From assembly GCF_003148825.1 (NCBI RefSeq), contig NZ_QGGZ01000011.1, positions 124,001-188,000 on the forward strand: a DNA stretch of 64,000 bases. The letters are read 5' to 3'. Shown here piece by piece: positions 45,883 to 54,608 of the stretch. Each line of letters opens with the position of its first letter. Position 1 is the first letter of the stretch. The notes under the pieces are model-generated. The model worked only from the letters and a program-made list of their open reading frames with translations, ran no database searches and was not told where the DNA came from. The translations under genes were made by a program, and so were the position numbers. This DNA comes from Streptomyces sp. CG 926. Lineage in GTDB: Bacteria; Actinomycetota; Actinomycetes; Streptomycetales; Streptomycetaceae.

Positions 45883-46686
45883 ATGCTCAGCGACCGGCAC
45901 CGGCGCGAGGCCGCCGAGATCCTGTACGAGGCCGAGCGCCGGCGAGCCCCCGTACGGCCGCTGACCGAGCGGTACGAAGGCATCGGCGCGCAGGACGCGT
46001 ACGAGATCCAGCTCCTGGGCATCCGCCGCCGCCGCGCCGAGGGCGCCGTCGTCACCGGGCACAAGGTCGGCCTGTCGTCCCCCGTGATGCAGGCCATGAT
46101 GGGCGTCGACGAACCCGACTACGGCCACCTCCTCGACGGCATGGAACTGCGCGAGGACACGCCCGTCGACGTCACCGCGTACTGCGCGCCCCGCATCGAG
46201 GTCGAGGTCGGCTTCGTCCTCGGCGCGGACCTGCCCGGCGAAGGCTGTACCGAGGCCGATGTCCTGGCCGCCACGGAACGGGTCGTCCCCGCCCTGGAGT
46301 TGATCGACAGCCGCATCGCCGACTGGCGGATCTCCCTCGCCGACACCATCGCCGACAACGCCTCCTCCGCCGGCTACGTCATCGGGGAAGGCCGCGACCC
46401 GCGCGAACTCGACCTGAAGGCCGTCGACGTCAGCCTCCACGAGCGCGGCCCGGCCCCCGACGCTCCCGGCCGGACCCTCGCCACCGGCCGCAGCGACGCC
46501 GTACTCGGCGATCCCGCCACCGCCGTCGCCTGGTTGGCCCGCACCGTCGCCCGCTTCGGCGTCCCGCTGCGCAAGGGCCACCTCGTCCTGCCCGGCTCGT
46601 GCACCCGCGCCGTGGACGTGACCGCCGGACGCACCTACACCGCCGACTTCACCGGGCTCGGCCCGGTGTCCCTCACCTTCTCCTGA
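45883..46686 (+). CDS. hsaE: 2-hydroxyhexa-2,4-dienoate hydratase HsaE-like
   Basis: A 267-residue member of the MhpD/BphH hydratase family: VTGHKVGLSSPVMQAMMGVD, PRIEVEVGFVLGADL (metal-ligand Glu residues) and ALELIDSRIADWRI. HsaE adds water to the dienoate made by HsaD, giving 4-hydroxy-2-oxohexanoate. Meta-cleavage homologues act on other dienoates, but the hsaG/hsaF/ksh context fits the steroid role. GGGAGG upstream of ATG. First gene of hsaE-hsaG-hsaF-kshA-x-kshB. Confidence 0.9.
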   Translation: MLSDRHRREAAEILYEAERRRAPVRPLTERYEGIGAQDAYEIQLLGIRRRRAEGAVVTGHKVGLSSPVMQAMMGVDEPDYGHLLDGMELREDTPVDVTAYCAPRIEVEVGFVLGADLPGEGCTEADVLAATERVVPALELIDSRIADWRISLADTIADNASSAGYVIGEGRDPRELDLKAVDVSLHERGPAPDAPGRTLATGRSDAVLGDPATAVAWLARTVARFGVPLRKGHLVLPGSCTRAVDVTAGRTYTADFTGLGPVSLTFS

Positions 46687-46736
46687 CCGACCGATCGACC
46701 GACAGCCCGACCGACCGACGCCCCAGGGGGCCCAGC

Positions 46737-47654
46737 ATGAAGAAAGCGACCGCCGCCATCGTCGGCTCCGGCAACATCGGCACCGACCTGCTCCACAAGC
46801 TCCTGCGCTCCCCGTACATCGAGCCCCGCTGGATGATCGGGGTCGACCCCGACAGCGAAGGCCTCGCCCGGGCCCGCCGCGCCGGACTCGACGCCTCCCA
46901 CCACGGCGTCGACCACCTGCTCGGCCGGGCCGAACTGCCCGACCTGGTCTTCGAGGCCACCTCGGCCTACGTGCACCGTGCCAACGCCCCGCGCTACGCC
47001 GAACTCGGCATCAAGGCCGTCGACCTGACCCCGGCCGCCGTCGGCCCCGCCGTCGTACCGCCCGCGAACCTGACCGCCCACCTGGACCGGTCCAACGTCA
47101 ACATGATCACCTGCGGCGGGCAGGCCACCATCCCCATGGTGTACGCCGTCACCCGGGTGGTCCCCGTCGCCTACGCCGAGATCGTCGCGTCGGTCGCCTC
47201 CGTCTCCGCCGGCCCCGGCACCCGCGCCAACATCGACGAGTTCACCCGCACCACCGCCCGCGGCATCGAGGAGATCGGCGGCGCCGACCGCGGCAAGGCG
47301 ATCATCATCCTCAACCCCGCCACCGAGACGTCCGCGGCCGGCGCCACGGGGCCCGTCGTCATGCGCGACACCGTCTTCTGCGCGATCCCCCCGGACGCCG
47401 ACCACCAGGCCATCACCGCCTCCGTCCACCGGATCGCCGCGGAAGTGGCCTCGTACGTACCCGGCTACCGGCTGCGCGCCGAGCCGCAGTTCGACGGACC
47501 CTCCGAGGCGAACGGCGGGACGGCCCGCGTCGCGATCTTCCTGGAGGTGGAGGGCGCGGGCGACTACCTGCCCCCGTACGCCGGAAACCTCGACATCATG
47601 ACCGCCGCCGCCACCAAGGTCGGCGAGGAGTTCGCTAAGGGGATCACCGCGTGA
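46737..47654 (+). CDS. hsaG: Acetaldehyde/propanal dehydrogenase (acylating) HsaG-like
   Basis: A 305-residue BphJ/HsaG-type CoA-acylating aldehyde dehydrogenase. NAD-binding GSGNIGTDLL at the N-terminus, nucleophile Cys in NMITCGGQAT, and IVASVASVSAGPGTRANIDE. HsaG turns propanal from the HsaF aldolase into propionyl-CoA while reducing NAD; the two enzymes channel the aldehyde. Its stop overlaps the hsaF GTG. AGGGGG lies upstream of the ATG. Confidence 0.93.
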   Translation: MKKATAAIVGSGNIGTDLLHKLLRSPYIEPRWMIGVDPDSEGLARARRAGLDASHHGVDHLLGRAELPDLVFEATSAYVHRANAPRYAELGIKAVDLTPAAVGPAVVPPANLTAHLDRSNVNMITCGGQATIPMVYAVTRVVPVAYAEIVASVASVSAGPGTRANIDEFTRTTARGIEEIGGADRGKAIIILNPATETSAAGATGPVVMRDTVFCAIPPDADHQAITASVHRIAAEVASYVPGYRLRAEPQFDGPSEANGGTARVAIFLEVEGAGDYLPPYAGNLDIMTAAATKVGEEFAKGITA

Positions 47655-48691
47655 CGACCTACTCCGACACCCTCGACATCCGCGTCACCGACTCCTCGCT
47701 GCGCGACGGCTCGCACGCCAAGCGCCACCGGTTCACCGGCGAGGACGTACGGTCGATCGTCGCCGCCCTCGACGCCGCCGGTGTCCCCGTCATCGAGGTG
47801 GCCCACGGGGACGGCCTCGGTGGCTCCTCCTTCAACTACGGCTTCTCCAAGACCCCCGAGCAGGAGCTCATCAAGATCGCCGCCGATACCGCCCGGAACG
47901 CGAAGATCGCCTTCCTGATGCTGCCGGGACTGGGCGTGAAGGACGACATCCGCGCGGCCCACGCCGGCGGCGGCGAGATCTGCCGGATCGCCACCCACTG
48001 CACCGAGGCGGACATCTCCGTCCAGCACTTCGGGCTCGCCCGCGAGATGGGCCTGGAGACCGTCGGCTTCCTGATGATGGCCCACTCCACCACCCCCGAG
48101 AACCTCGCCCGCCAGGCCCGGATCATGGCCGACGCCGGCTGCCAGTGCGTGTACGTCGTGGACTCCGCCGGCGCCATGGTCATGGACGAGGTCACCGACC
48201 GCGTCGCGGCCCTCGTCGCCGAGCTCGGCGACCACGCGCAGGTCGGCTTCCACGGCCACGAGAACCTCGGCCTGGGCGTCGGCAATTCGGTCGCCGCCGT
48301 ACGGGCCGGGGCGCTCCAGATCGACGGCTCCACCCGGCGGCTCGGCGCGGGCGCCGGCAACACGCCCGTCGAGGCCTTCGCCGCCGTCTGCCAGAAGATG
48401 GGCATCCGCACGGGCATCGACGTCCTCGCCGTCATCGACGCGGCCGAGGACGTGGTCCGGCCCGTCATGGACGAGGAGTGCACGCTCGACCGGATGGCCC
48501 TGCTGATGGGCCATACCGGGGTCTACTCCAGCTTCCTGAAGCACGCCGACCGGCTGGCCGAGCGCTACGGGGTGTCCGGCGCGCACATCCTGCTGCGCGC
48601 GGGCGAACGCCGGCTCGTCGGCGGGCAGGAGGACCAGCTCATCGACATCGCCGTCGAACTGGCCGCCGCGCCCGTCCCCACCGGCACATGA
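47651..48691 (+). CDS. hsaF: 4-hydroxy-2-oxohexanoate (oxovalerate) aldolase HsaF-like
   Basis: A 346-residue class II (BphI/DmpG-type) aldolase: TDSSLRDGSHAKRHRF near residue 15 holds the metal-ligand Asp and substrate Arg, and VGFHGHENLGLGVGNS the metal-binding His pair. It splits 4-hydroxy-2-oxohexanoate into pyruvate and propanal and forms a complex with HsaG. GTG start in a 4-bp overlap with hsaG. Confidence 0.93.
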   Translation: MTTYSDTLDIRVTDSSLRDGSHAKRHRFTGEDVRSIVAALDAAGVPVIEVAHGDGLGGSSFNYGFSKTPEQELIKIAADTARNAKIAFLMLPGLGVKDDIRAAHAGGGEICRIATHCTEADISVQHFGLAREMGLETVGFLMMAHSTTPENLARQARIMADAGCQCVYVVDSAGAMVMDEVTDRVAALVAELGDHAQVGFHGHENLGLGVGNSVAAVRAGALQIDGSTRRLGAGAGNTPVEAFAAVCQKMGIRTGIDVLAVIDAAEDVVRPVMDEECTLDRMALLMGHTGVYSSFLKHADRLAERYGVSGAHILLRAGERRLVGGQEDQLIDIAVELAAAPVPTGT

Positions 48692-48734
48692 GCCGCACCC
48701 GCACCGCTCTCACCCCAACGAAGTGGAGGGTCCC

Positions 48735-49913
48735 ATGACCGCACCGACCGAAGTCGACGAAGGACCCCGCGTCATCGAGGCGGCCCCCGCACCGGCCCGC
48801 TTCGCCCGCGGCTGGCACTGCCTGGGACTCGCCCGCACCTTCCAGGACGGCGCCCCGCACGAGGTCGAGGCCTTCGGGACCCGCCTCGTCGTCTTCCGCG
48901 GCGAGGACACGGGCGAACTGCACGTCCTGAACGCCTACTGTCCCCACATGGGCGGCAACCTCGCCCACGGCACCGTCAAGGGCGACACCCTGGCCTGCCC
49001 CTTCCACGACTGGCGCTGGTCCGGCAACGGCCGCTGCGCCGCCATCCCCTACGCCCGCCGCGTCCCGCCCCGGGCCCGGACCCGCGCCTGGACCACCCTG
49101 GAGCGCAACGGCCAGCTCTACGTCTGGCACGACCCCGAGGGCAACCCGCCCCCCGCCGACGTGACCGTCCCGCACATCGAGGGGGTGGGCAGCCCCGACT
49201 GGAGCGACTGGAGCTGGAACTTCCTGCGCGTGGAGAACTCCAACTGCCGCGAGATAGTCGACAACGTCGTGGACATGGCCCACTTCTACTACGTGCACTA
49301 CGCCTTCCCGCACTACTTCAAGAACGTCTTCGACGGGCACGTCGCCACCCAGTACATGGAATCCACCCCGCGCGGCGACGTCGACCTCGGCACCCTCTCC
49401 ACCGGCGGCGGCCTGCGCTCCGACGCCTCCTACTACGGCCCCTCGTACATGATCGACAAGCTGTGGAGCGATGTCGGCGGCGGTGTGGAACTCGAATCCG
49501 TCCTCATCAACTGCCACTACCCGATCGACGAGAACAGCTTCATGCTCATGTACGGGGCGATCGTCAAGAAGCTCCCCGGCATGACGGACGCCCAGGCCGC
49601 CGACGCCGCCCGCCTGACCTCCGAGGGCCTTGCCGTCGGCTTCGAACAGGACGTCGAGATCTGGCAGAGCAAGACGCGCATCGACAACCCCCTCCTCACC
49701 GAGGAGGACGGCCCCGTCTACCAACTCCGCCGCTGGTACCAGCAGTTCTACGTGGATGCCGCCGACGTCGAGGACGAGATGGTCCGGCGCTTCGAGTTCG
49801 AGATCGACACCACCCGGGCCACCGCCGCCTGGCGGGCCGAGGTCGCCGACAACCTGGCCCGCCGTGCCCAGGCCCAGGCCCAAGAGGCCCAGGCGCAGGA
49901 ACAGGGCGCCTGA
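48735..49913 (+). CDS. kshA: 3-ketosteroid 9-alpha-monooxygenase, oxygenase component KshA
   Basis: A 392-residue Rieske oxygenase. The [2Fe-2S] ligands Cys69, His71, Cys88 and His91 are in CPHMGG and CPFHDW; the mononuclear iron site is in DNVVDMAHFYYVH (His183, His188), with a distal Asp later. KshA hydroxylates C9 of 4-androstene-3,17-dione or its 1,4-diene, which with KstD opens ring B. The C-terminus ends in an Ala/Gln-rich AQAQEAQAQ tail. GGAGGG upstream of the ATG. Confidence 0.92.
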   Translation: MTAPTEVDEGPRVIEAAPAPARFARGWHCLGLARTFQDGAPHEVEAFGTRLVVFRGEDTGELHVLNAYCPHMGGNLAHGTVKGDTLACPFHDWRWSGNGRCAAIPYARRVPPRARTRAWTTLERNGQLYVWHDPEGNPPPADVTVPHIEGVGSPDWSDWSWNFLRVENSNCREIVDNVVDMAHFYYVHYAFPHYFKNVFDGHVATQYMESTPRGDVDLGTLSTGGGLRSDASYYGPSYMIDKLWSDVGGGVELESVLINCHYPIDENSFMLMYGAIVKKLPGMTDAQAADAARLTSEGLAVGFEQDVEIWQSKTRIDNPLLTEEDGPVYQLRRWYQQFYVDAADVEDEMVRRFEFEIDTTRATAAWRAEVADNLARRAQAQAQEAQAQEQGA

Positions 49914-50188
49914 TGGGTGCCGGACACCGGCCGGGCACCGGACACCGGACGTCCACCGGATCGCCCGTCACCTGCCGGGAGTGCGGGAACCGGGTGCTCT
50001 GCGAGAAGTTCAGCCCCGCCCACACCCAGATCCAGTGGACCGGCGACGCCGCCACGCGCTGCCCGCGCATCGCTGCCCGGGTCGCCGCCGGCGAGCTCAG
50101 CGCCCGCGTCCGTTCCTGCCCGCAGCTGCGGGCGAGCATCGAGGACGCCGTCCGGGAGGGCACCCTGGAGGTACCCGCCGATGCCTGA
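49913..50188 (+). CDS. Small Cys-motif protein between kshA and kshB
   Basis: A 91-residue protein, ATG overlapping the kshA stop by one base, its own end overlapping kshB by 8 bp. After a Gly/Thr/His-rich start it has VTCRECGNRVLCEKFSPAHT (C-x2-C-x6-C) and two later Cys (TRCPRIA, SCPQL). The spacing suggests a zinc or Fe-S site, but no known ferredoxin pattern fits. Tight coupling to both Ksh components argues for a role in that system, perhaps electron transfer, assembly or sensing. Confidence 0.75.
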   Translation: MGAGHRPGTGHRTSTGSPVTCRECGNRVLCEKFSPAHTQIQWTGDAATRCPRIAARVAAGELSARVRSCPQLRASIEDAVREGTLEVPADA

Positions 50189-51287
50189 CAGTCGGCTCCG
50201 GGAACACGACACGGCCGCGCCGCCGGGCGGAGCCACCATCGGGCTGCGGGTCCGGGTCGGGAAACGCGTCCAGGAGACCCCCGACGCGGTCTCCCTCGTC
50301 CTGGACGCGGAACTCCCGTACCGCCCGGGCCAGTTCCTCACCGTCCGGATCCCGGGCGGCGCGGCCCGCTGCTACTCCCTGGCGAGCTCCCCGCACACCG
50401 GGGAGCCGATGCGGATCACCGTCAAGCGGGTGCCCGGCGGGCTCGGCTCCGGCTGGATCTGCGAGGAGGTGGCCGCGGGGGACGAGCTGGAGGTCCTGCC
50501 GCCCGCGGGTACCTTCACCCCGGGCCCCGGCGGCCTGGACCGGGACCTCCTGCTGATGGCGGGCGGCAGCGGGATCACCCCGGTGCTCTCCCTCGCCAAG
50601 TCGGCCCTGGCCGCGGGCCGGGGCCGGGTCACCCTGGTGTACGCCAACCGGGACGCCGAGTCGGTGATCTTCCGGGACGAGCTGTGGGGGCTGGCCGAGG
50701 CGCATCCGGGGCGGCTGGCCGTCGTGCACTGGCTGGAGAGCCTCCAAGGGCTGCCGACGGCCGCGCTGCTCGGGCCGCTGTTGGCCCCGTACGCGAGCCG
50801 CGAGGCCTATCTGTGCGGGCCCGGCCCGTTCATGGACGCCGCCGAGGCGGCGCTGCGCCGGGCCGGGGCCGCGCCGCGCGAGATCCACCGCGAGCGGTAC
50901 TTCTCGCTGGGCGCGGACGTCTTCGCGGCCGGCGAACCGGGTCCCGCCGCCCCACGCCCCGGCGCCCCACGCCCCGCCGAACCGGGTCCCGACGAGCCCG
51001 CCACGGAGCGGGCCATCGCGGAAGTACAGCTCGACGGGACCGTGCACACCGTGCCCTGGGCGGCCGGTACCCCACTGCTCGACGCCCTGCTCGCCGCCGG
51101 ACTCCCGGCTCCGTACTCCTGCCGGGAGGGCGCCTGCAGCGCCTGCTGCTGCCGGATCGTCGAGGGGGAGGTGGAGATGGCGCGCAACGAGGTCCTGGAC
51201 GAGGTGGACCTCGCCGAGGGCTACATCCTGGCCTGCCAGGCGCTGCGGCTCGGCGCCGACCGGGTGCGCATCACCTACGAGGGCTGA
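50181..51287 (+). CDS. kshB: 3-ketosteroid 9-alpha-monooxygenase reductase KshB
   Basis: A 368-residue ferredoxin-NAD(P)H reductase. FAD site RCYSLASSP (residues 64-72), NAD loop GGSGITPV, and a C-terminal plant-type [2Fe-2S] domain with Cys314, Cys319, Cys322 and Cys352. A Pro/Ala-rich linker (about 250-275) joins the domains and is longer than expected. It passes electrons to KshA. Last gene of the hsaE operon, closed by a terminator convergent with iclR. Confidence 0.92.
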   Translation: MPDSRLREHDTAAPPGGATIGLRVRVGKRVQETPDAVSLVLDAELPYRPGQFLTVRIPGGAARCYSLASSPHTGEPMRITVKRVPGGLGSGWICEEVAAGDELEVLPPAGTFTPGPGGLDRDLLLMAGGSGITPVLSLAKSALAAGRGRVTLVYANRDAESVIFRDELWGLAEAHPGRLAVVHWLESLQGLPTAALLGPLLAPYASREAYLCGPGPFMDAAEAALRRAGAAPREIHRERYFSLGADVFAAGEPGPAAPRPGAPRPAEPGPDEPATERAIAEVQLDGTVHTVPWAAGTPLLDALLAAGLPAPYSCREGACSACCCRIVEGEVEMARNEVLDEVDLAEGYILACQALRLGADRVRITYEG

Positions 51288-51306
51288 AAACCGCGTGACA
51301 CGGAAG

Positions 51307-51339
51307 CGGGCCCGGCCCCCTGGCGAGGGGTCGGGCCCG
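51307..51339. terminator. 13-bp hairpin between kshB and iclR
   Basis: CGGGCCCGGCCCC (51307-51319) and GGGGTCGGGCCCG (51327-51339), one wobble pair, 7-base loop, between convergent genes. Confidence 0.8.
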
Positions 51340-51373
51340 AGTCTTCATCGGTGCGATGGTCTATGACTACCCG

Positions 51374-52252
51374 CTACATCCACTCGCTGAACCGCAACCA
51401 GCCCATCATGTTGTCCATTTCCTGTTCCGAGACCGCCGGCCGCGGGTCCTCGGGCCGTGCGGCCGCCGGCCGGCCGACCCGTCCGGCGCGCCCCGGACCG
51501 TAGAGCTCGCGCCACACGGCCCGCGCGCAGGCCAGTACGGCCGGTCCCAGCCGGACCAGTTCGCGCTCCGCTCGGCAGGAGGACACCGAGATCGCGGCCA
51601 CGGCCCGGCCCGCGCCGCGCAGGGGAGCCGCCACGCAGTTGATGCCGCGGAAACTCTCCTCCCGGTCGTGGGCCACCCCGCGCTCGCGGACGGCGGCCAG
51701 TTCCGCGCGCAGTGCGTTCGGCCTGGTCAGCGTCCGGGCCGTGCGCGGCCGCAGCCCCTGCGCGAGGACGTGTTCCAGCGCGCCCGGTTCACCGAAGGCG
51801 AGCATCGCCTTGCCGGCCGCTGTGCAGTACGCGGGCATCCGGCCGCCGACCCGCGAGGGCACGGTGGTGGCCTCCGAGCCGCCGATCCGCTCCAGCCAGA
51901 CCACCTCCGCGCCGTCCAGCACCGACAGGTGCACCGGTTGCCCGGTCTGCTCGTGCAGGGCGTGCAACAGGGGGAGGGCGGCCCGGCGCAGCCGGTTGTG
52001 GTGGGAGGCCAGCGCGCCGAGTTCCAGCATGCGCATGCCCATCCGGTAGTCCCGGCCCTCACGGTCCAGCCAGCGCAACCGCACCAACTGGTCGAGGATC
52101 CGGTGCGCGGAGGAGCGCGGGATGCCCGAGCGGCGCACGACCTCGGTGAGCGACAGACGTGGCTGCGGACCTTCGAAGGCGCCCAGCACCAACGCGGCCT
52201 TCTCCAGCAACGACAGCGGTGCGAGCTCGGTCTCCATGACCTGGTCGAGCAC
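51374..52252 (-). CDS. IclR family transcriptional regulator
   Basis: A 292-residue IclR regulator: winged helix LSLTEVVRRSGIPRSSAHRI, then the ligand-binding GAF-like domain with PAYCTAAGKAMLAFG and SFRGINCVAAPLRG. GTG 52252 is chosen because AGGGGG lies 6 bases upstream; ATG 52237 is an alternative with no ribosome site. It lies between the hsaE and hsaA operons and is divergent from hsaA. The paired palindromes before both operons are its likely targets. The effector is unknown, perhaps a ring-A/B steroid intermediate. The AT-rich stretch near 52328 is probably its promoter. Confidence 0.88.
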   Translation of the reverse strand: MLDQVMETELAPLSLLEKAALVLGAFEGPQPRLSLTEVVRRSGIPRSSAHRILDQLVRLRWLDREGRDYRMGMRMLELGALASHHNRLRRAALPLLHALHEQTGQPVHLSVLDGAEVVWLERIGGSEATTVPSRVGGRMPAYCTAAGKAMLAFGEPGALEHVLAQGLRPRTARTLTRPNALRAELAAVRERGVAHDREESFRGINCVAAPLRGAGRAVAAISVSSCRAERELVRLGPAVLACARAVWRELYGPGRAGRVGRPAAARPEDPRPAVSEQEMDNMMGWLRFSEWM

Positions 52253-52399
52253 GAGGAACCCCCTGCGTGAGGCGTTGGGGCGACCCTGCCACGGGCGTCC
52301 GGGCGGAGGGAAGGCACGGGAAGCACATATTTTAATCAGTAATACTCCGGGTAGCTCGACCGGACCGGATCGAGGACCCGGACCAGGGCCCCGACCGCC

Positions 52400-52416
52400 T
52401 TCCCACTCAGCGGGAA
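52400..52416. promoter_or_regulatory. Putative IclR binding site upstream of hsaA operon
   Basis: TTCCCACTCAGCGGGAA differs from the hsaE-side palindrome at one base. The -10-like TACGTT starts 48 bp after its first base, exactly as at hsaE. Confidence 0.75.
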
Positions 52417-52493
52417 CGACGCGTTCCACGCCCCCGAGCCCCCGACGTACGTTCACCGCACCTCGAATCCGCCGACCCCGAGAAAGGGACACC

Positions 52494-53663
52494 ATGAGCG
52501 ACGAAGACGTCCTCGACGCAGTCCGCGCCCTCGCACCGGCCCTGCGCGAGCGGGCCGCCGAGGCGGAGGACCGGCGCAAGGTCCCCGAGGCGAGCATCAA
52601 GGAGCTGGCGGACACCGGATTCTTCCGCCTCCTCCAGCCCAGAGCGTACGGCGGACACGCCGCGAACCCCACGCTCTTCTACACGGCCGTCAAGGAGATC
52701 GCCCGGGCCTGCGGCTCCACCGGCTGGGTCGCCTCCGTCGTCGGCGTCCACCCCTGGCACGTCGCGCTCTTCGACCCCCGCGCCCAGCAGGAGGTCTGGG
52801 GCCAGGACCCGGACACCCGCATCTGCTCCTCCTACGCCCCCACCGGCAAGGTCACCCAAGTCGACGCCGGCTTCACCCTCAGCGGCCGCTGGCACTTCTC
52901 CTCCGGCTGCGACCACACCGACTGGGCCCTGCTCGGCGGGCTCGTCACCGACCCCGAGGGCCGGCCCGTGGACATGCGGACCTTCCTCGTCCCGCGCGCC
53001 GACCTGCGCATCGACGAGGTCTGGGACACCGTAGGCCTGCGCGGCTCCGGCTCCAACGACATCACCCTCGACGAGGTGTTCGTCCCCGAGCACCGCGCCC
53101 TGAGCTTCGGCCCCGTCACCGCCCTCCAGGTGCCCGGCCACGCGGTCAACCCCGAGCCGCTCTACCGGCTCCCGTACGCCTCCGTCTTCACCACCACCAT
53201 CTCGACCCCCATCGTCGGGATCGCCGAGGGTGCCTACGAGGGCTACGTCGAGGCCACCCGCCACCGACTGCGCGTCTCCTACGGCCAACAGGTCGCCGAG
53301 GACCCCTTCGCCCAGGTCCGCATCGCCCGCGCCGCGGGCGACATCGACGCCTCCTGGCTCCAACTCCGCCGCAACATCGACGAGCTCTACGCCCTCGCCG
53401 AACGCGGCGCCGAACTCCCCACGACCCTGCGCACCCGGGTCCGCCGCGACCAGGTCCTCGCCACCGAACGCTGCGTCGCGGCCGTCGACCTCCTCATGGA
53501 GAACGCCGGCGGCAGCGCCATGCGCACCGGCCCCGACCGCGTCCAGCGAGCCTGGCGCGACGTCCACACCGGGCGCGGCCACGCCGCCAACGACCCCGAA
53601 CGAGCACTGGTCCTCTTCGGCCAGGGTGCGCTCGGCCTCGACATCCAGGACACGATGTTGTGA
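52494..53663 (+). CDS. hsaA: 3-HSA hydroxylase, oxygenase component HsaA
   Basis: A 389-residue flavin-dependent monooxygenase with the acyl-CoA-dehydrogenase fold (HpaH/HsaA group): GFFRLLQPRAYGGHAANPTL, GSTGWVASVVGVHPWHVALF, FSSGCDHTDWALLGG and GLRGSGSNDITLDEVFVPEH. It uses reduced FMN from HsaB to hydroxylate 3-HSA to the catechol 3,4-DHSA. GAGAAAGGG upstream of ATG. First gene of hsaA-hsaD-hsaC-hsaB-kstD. Confidence 0.92.
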   Translation: MSDEDVLDAVRALAPALRERAAEAEDRRKVPEASIKELADTGFFRLLQPRAYGGHAANPTLFYTAVKEIARACGSTGWVASVVGVHPWHVALFDPRAQQEVWGQDPDTRICSSYAPTGKVTQVDAGFTLSGRWHFSSGCDHTDWALLGGLVTDPEGRPVDMRTFLVPRADLRIDEVWDTVGLRGSGSNDITLDEVFVPEHRALSFGPVTALQVPGHAVNPEPLYRLPYASVFTTTISTPIVGIAEGAYEGYVEATRHRLRVSYGQQVAEDPFAQVRIARAAGDIDASWLQLRRNIDELYALAERGAELPTTLRTRVRRDQVLATERCVAAVDLLMENAGGSAMRTGPDRVQRAWRDVHTGRGHAANDPERALVLFGQGALGLDIQDTML

Positions 53664-54523
53664 TGATCACTTACGAGAGCACCTCACGCACGGCCAAGGC
53701 CGCGGACCTGCGCCTCCACTTCCACGAGGCGGGCCCGGACCACCCCGACGCCCCCGTCCTCATCCTGCTCCACGGCGGCGGCCCCGGCGCCTGCGCCTGG
53801 TCCAACTTCGGCCCCAACCTGCCGTTCTTCGCCGAGCGGTTCCGCACCCTGCTCGTCGACCAGCCCTGCTACGGCCGTTCCGACAAGCCCGAACCCGACC
53901 GCGACTACTTCAGCTTCAGCGCCGCCGCGATCGCCGCCCTCATGGACGAACTCGGCATCGAAAAGGCCCACTTCATCGGCAACTCCCTCGGCGGCGGCAC
54001 CGCCGTCCGGATGTCCCTGAACCACCCGGCCAAGGTCGACAAGCTGCTGCTCATGGGCCCCGGCGGAATCTCGGTCAACCTCTTCTCGGCCGACCCCACC
54101 GAAGGCATCCGGCGCCTCTTCGCCTTCGCCGCCGACCCCGAACCCACCCGCGAGCAGATGCGCGCCTTCCTCACGACACTCGTCCACGACCCCGCGCTCG
54201 TCACCGACGAACTCGTCGAGGAGCGCTACACCCGGGCCATCGACCCGGACGCCCGGCTCGGCAACGCCCGCATGGGCGCCTCCTTCGCCAACCCGGCCTG
54301 GCAGCAGGACACCCTGCTCTGGCGCGAGGCCCACCGCATCGGCCACCCGACCCTGCTCACCTGGGGCCGTGAGGACCGCGTCAACCCCCTCGACGGGGCA
54401 CTGCTCGCCCTCAAGGCCATCCCCGACGCCCGCCTGCACGTCTTCCCGCACTGCGGCCACTGGGCGCAGACCGAGGCCTTCGACGACTTCAACCGCCTCG
54501 CCGCGGACTTCTTCACCCACTGA
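53663..54523 (+). CDS. hsaD: 4,5:9,10-diseco hydrolase HsaD
   Basis: A 286-residue meta-cleavage-product hydrolase (BphD-like): HGGGPGACAWSNFG oxyanion region, nucleophile Ser108 in IGNSLGGG, Asp in WGREDRVNP, His in FPHCGHWAQ. It cleaves the HsaC product DSHA to HIP (rings C/D) and the 2-hydroxy-dienoate used by HsaE. ATG 53663 overlaps the hsaA stop by one base; a GTG at 53660 is also in frame. Confidence 0.93.
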   Translation: MITYESTSRTAKAADLRLHFHEAGPDHPDAPVLILLHGGGPGACAWSNFGPNLPFFAERFRTLLVDQPCYGRSDKPEPDRDYFSFSAAAIAALMDELGIEKAHFIGNSLGGGTAVRMSLNHPAKVDKLLLMGPGGISVNLFSADPTEGIRRLFAFAADPEPTREQMRAFLTTLVHDPALVTDELVEERYTRAIDPDARLGNARMGASFANPAWQQDTLLWREAHRIGHPTLLTWGREDRVNPLDGALLALKAIPDARLHVFPHCGHWAQTEAFDDFNRLAADFFTH

Positions 54524-54543
54524 ACCCCGCCTGTGAACCCCGC

Positions 54544-54585
54544 CTCCGGGGAGCCCTCCCGCACCGAGCGCGGGGCTCCCCGGAG
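54544..54585 (+). terminator. Intra-operon hairpin between hsaD and hsaC
   Basis: CTCCGGGGAGCCC (54544-54556) and GGGCTCCCCGGAG (54573-54585), 13 perfect pairs, in the only sizeable gap (85 bp) of the hsaA operon. It could partly terminate transcription or protect RNA ends and so set the HsaAD:HsaCB ratio. Confidence 0.55.
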
Positions 54586-54608
54586 CTCCTCCAGAACTGA
54601 GGACACCC

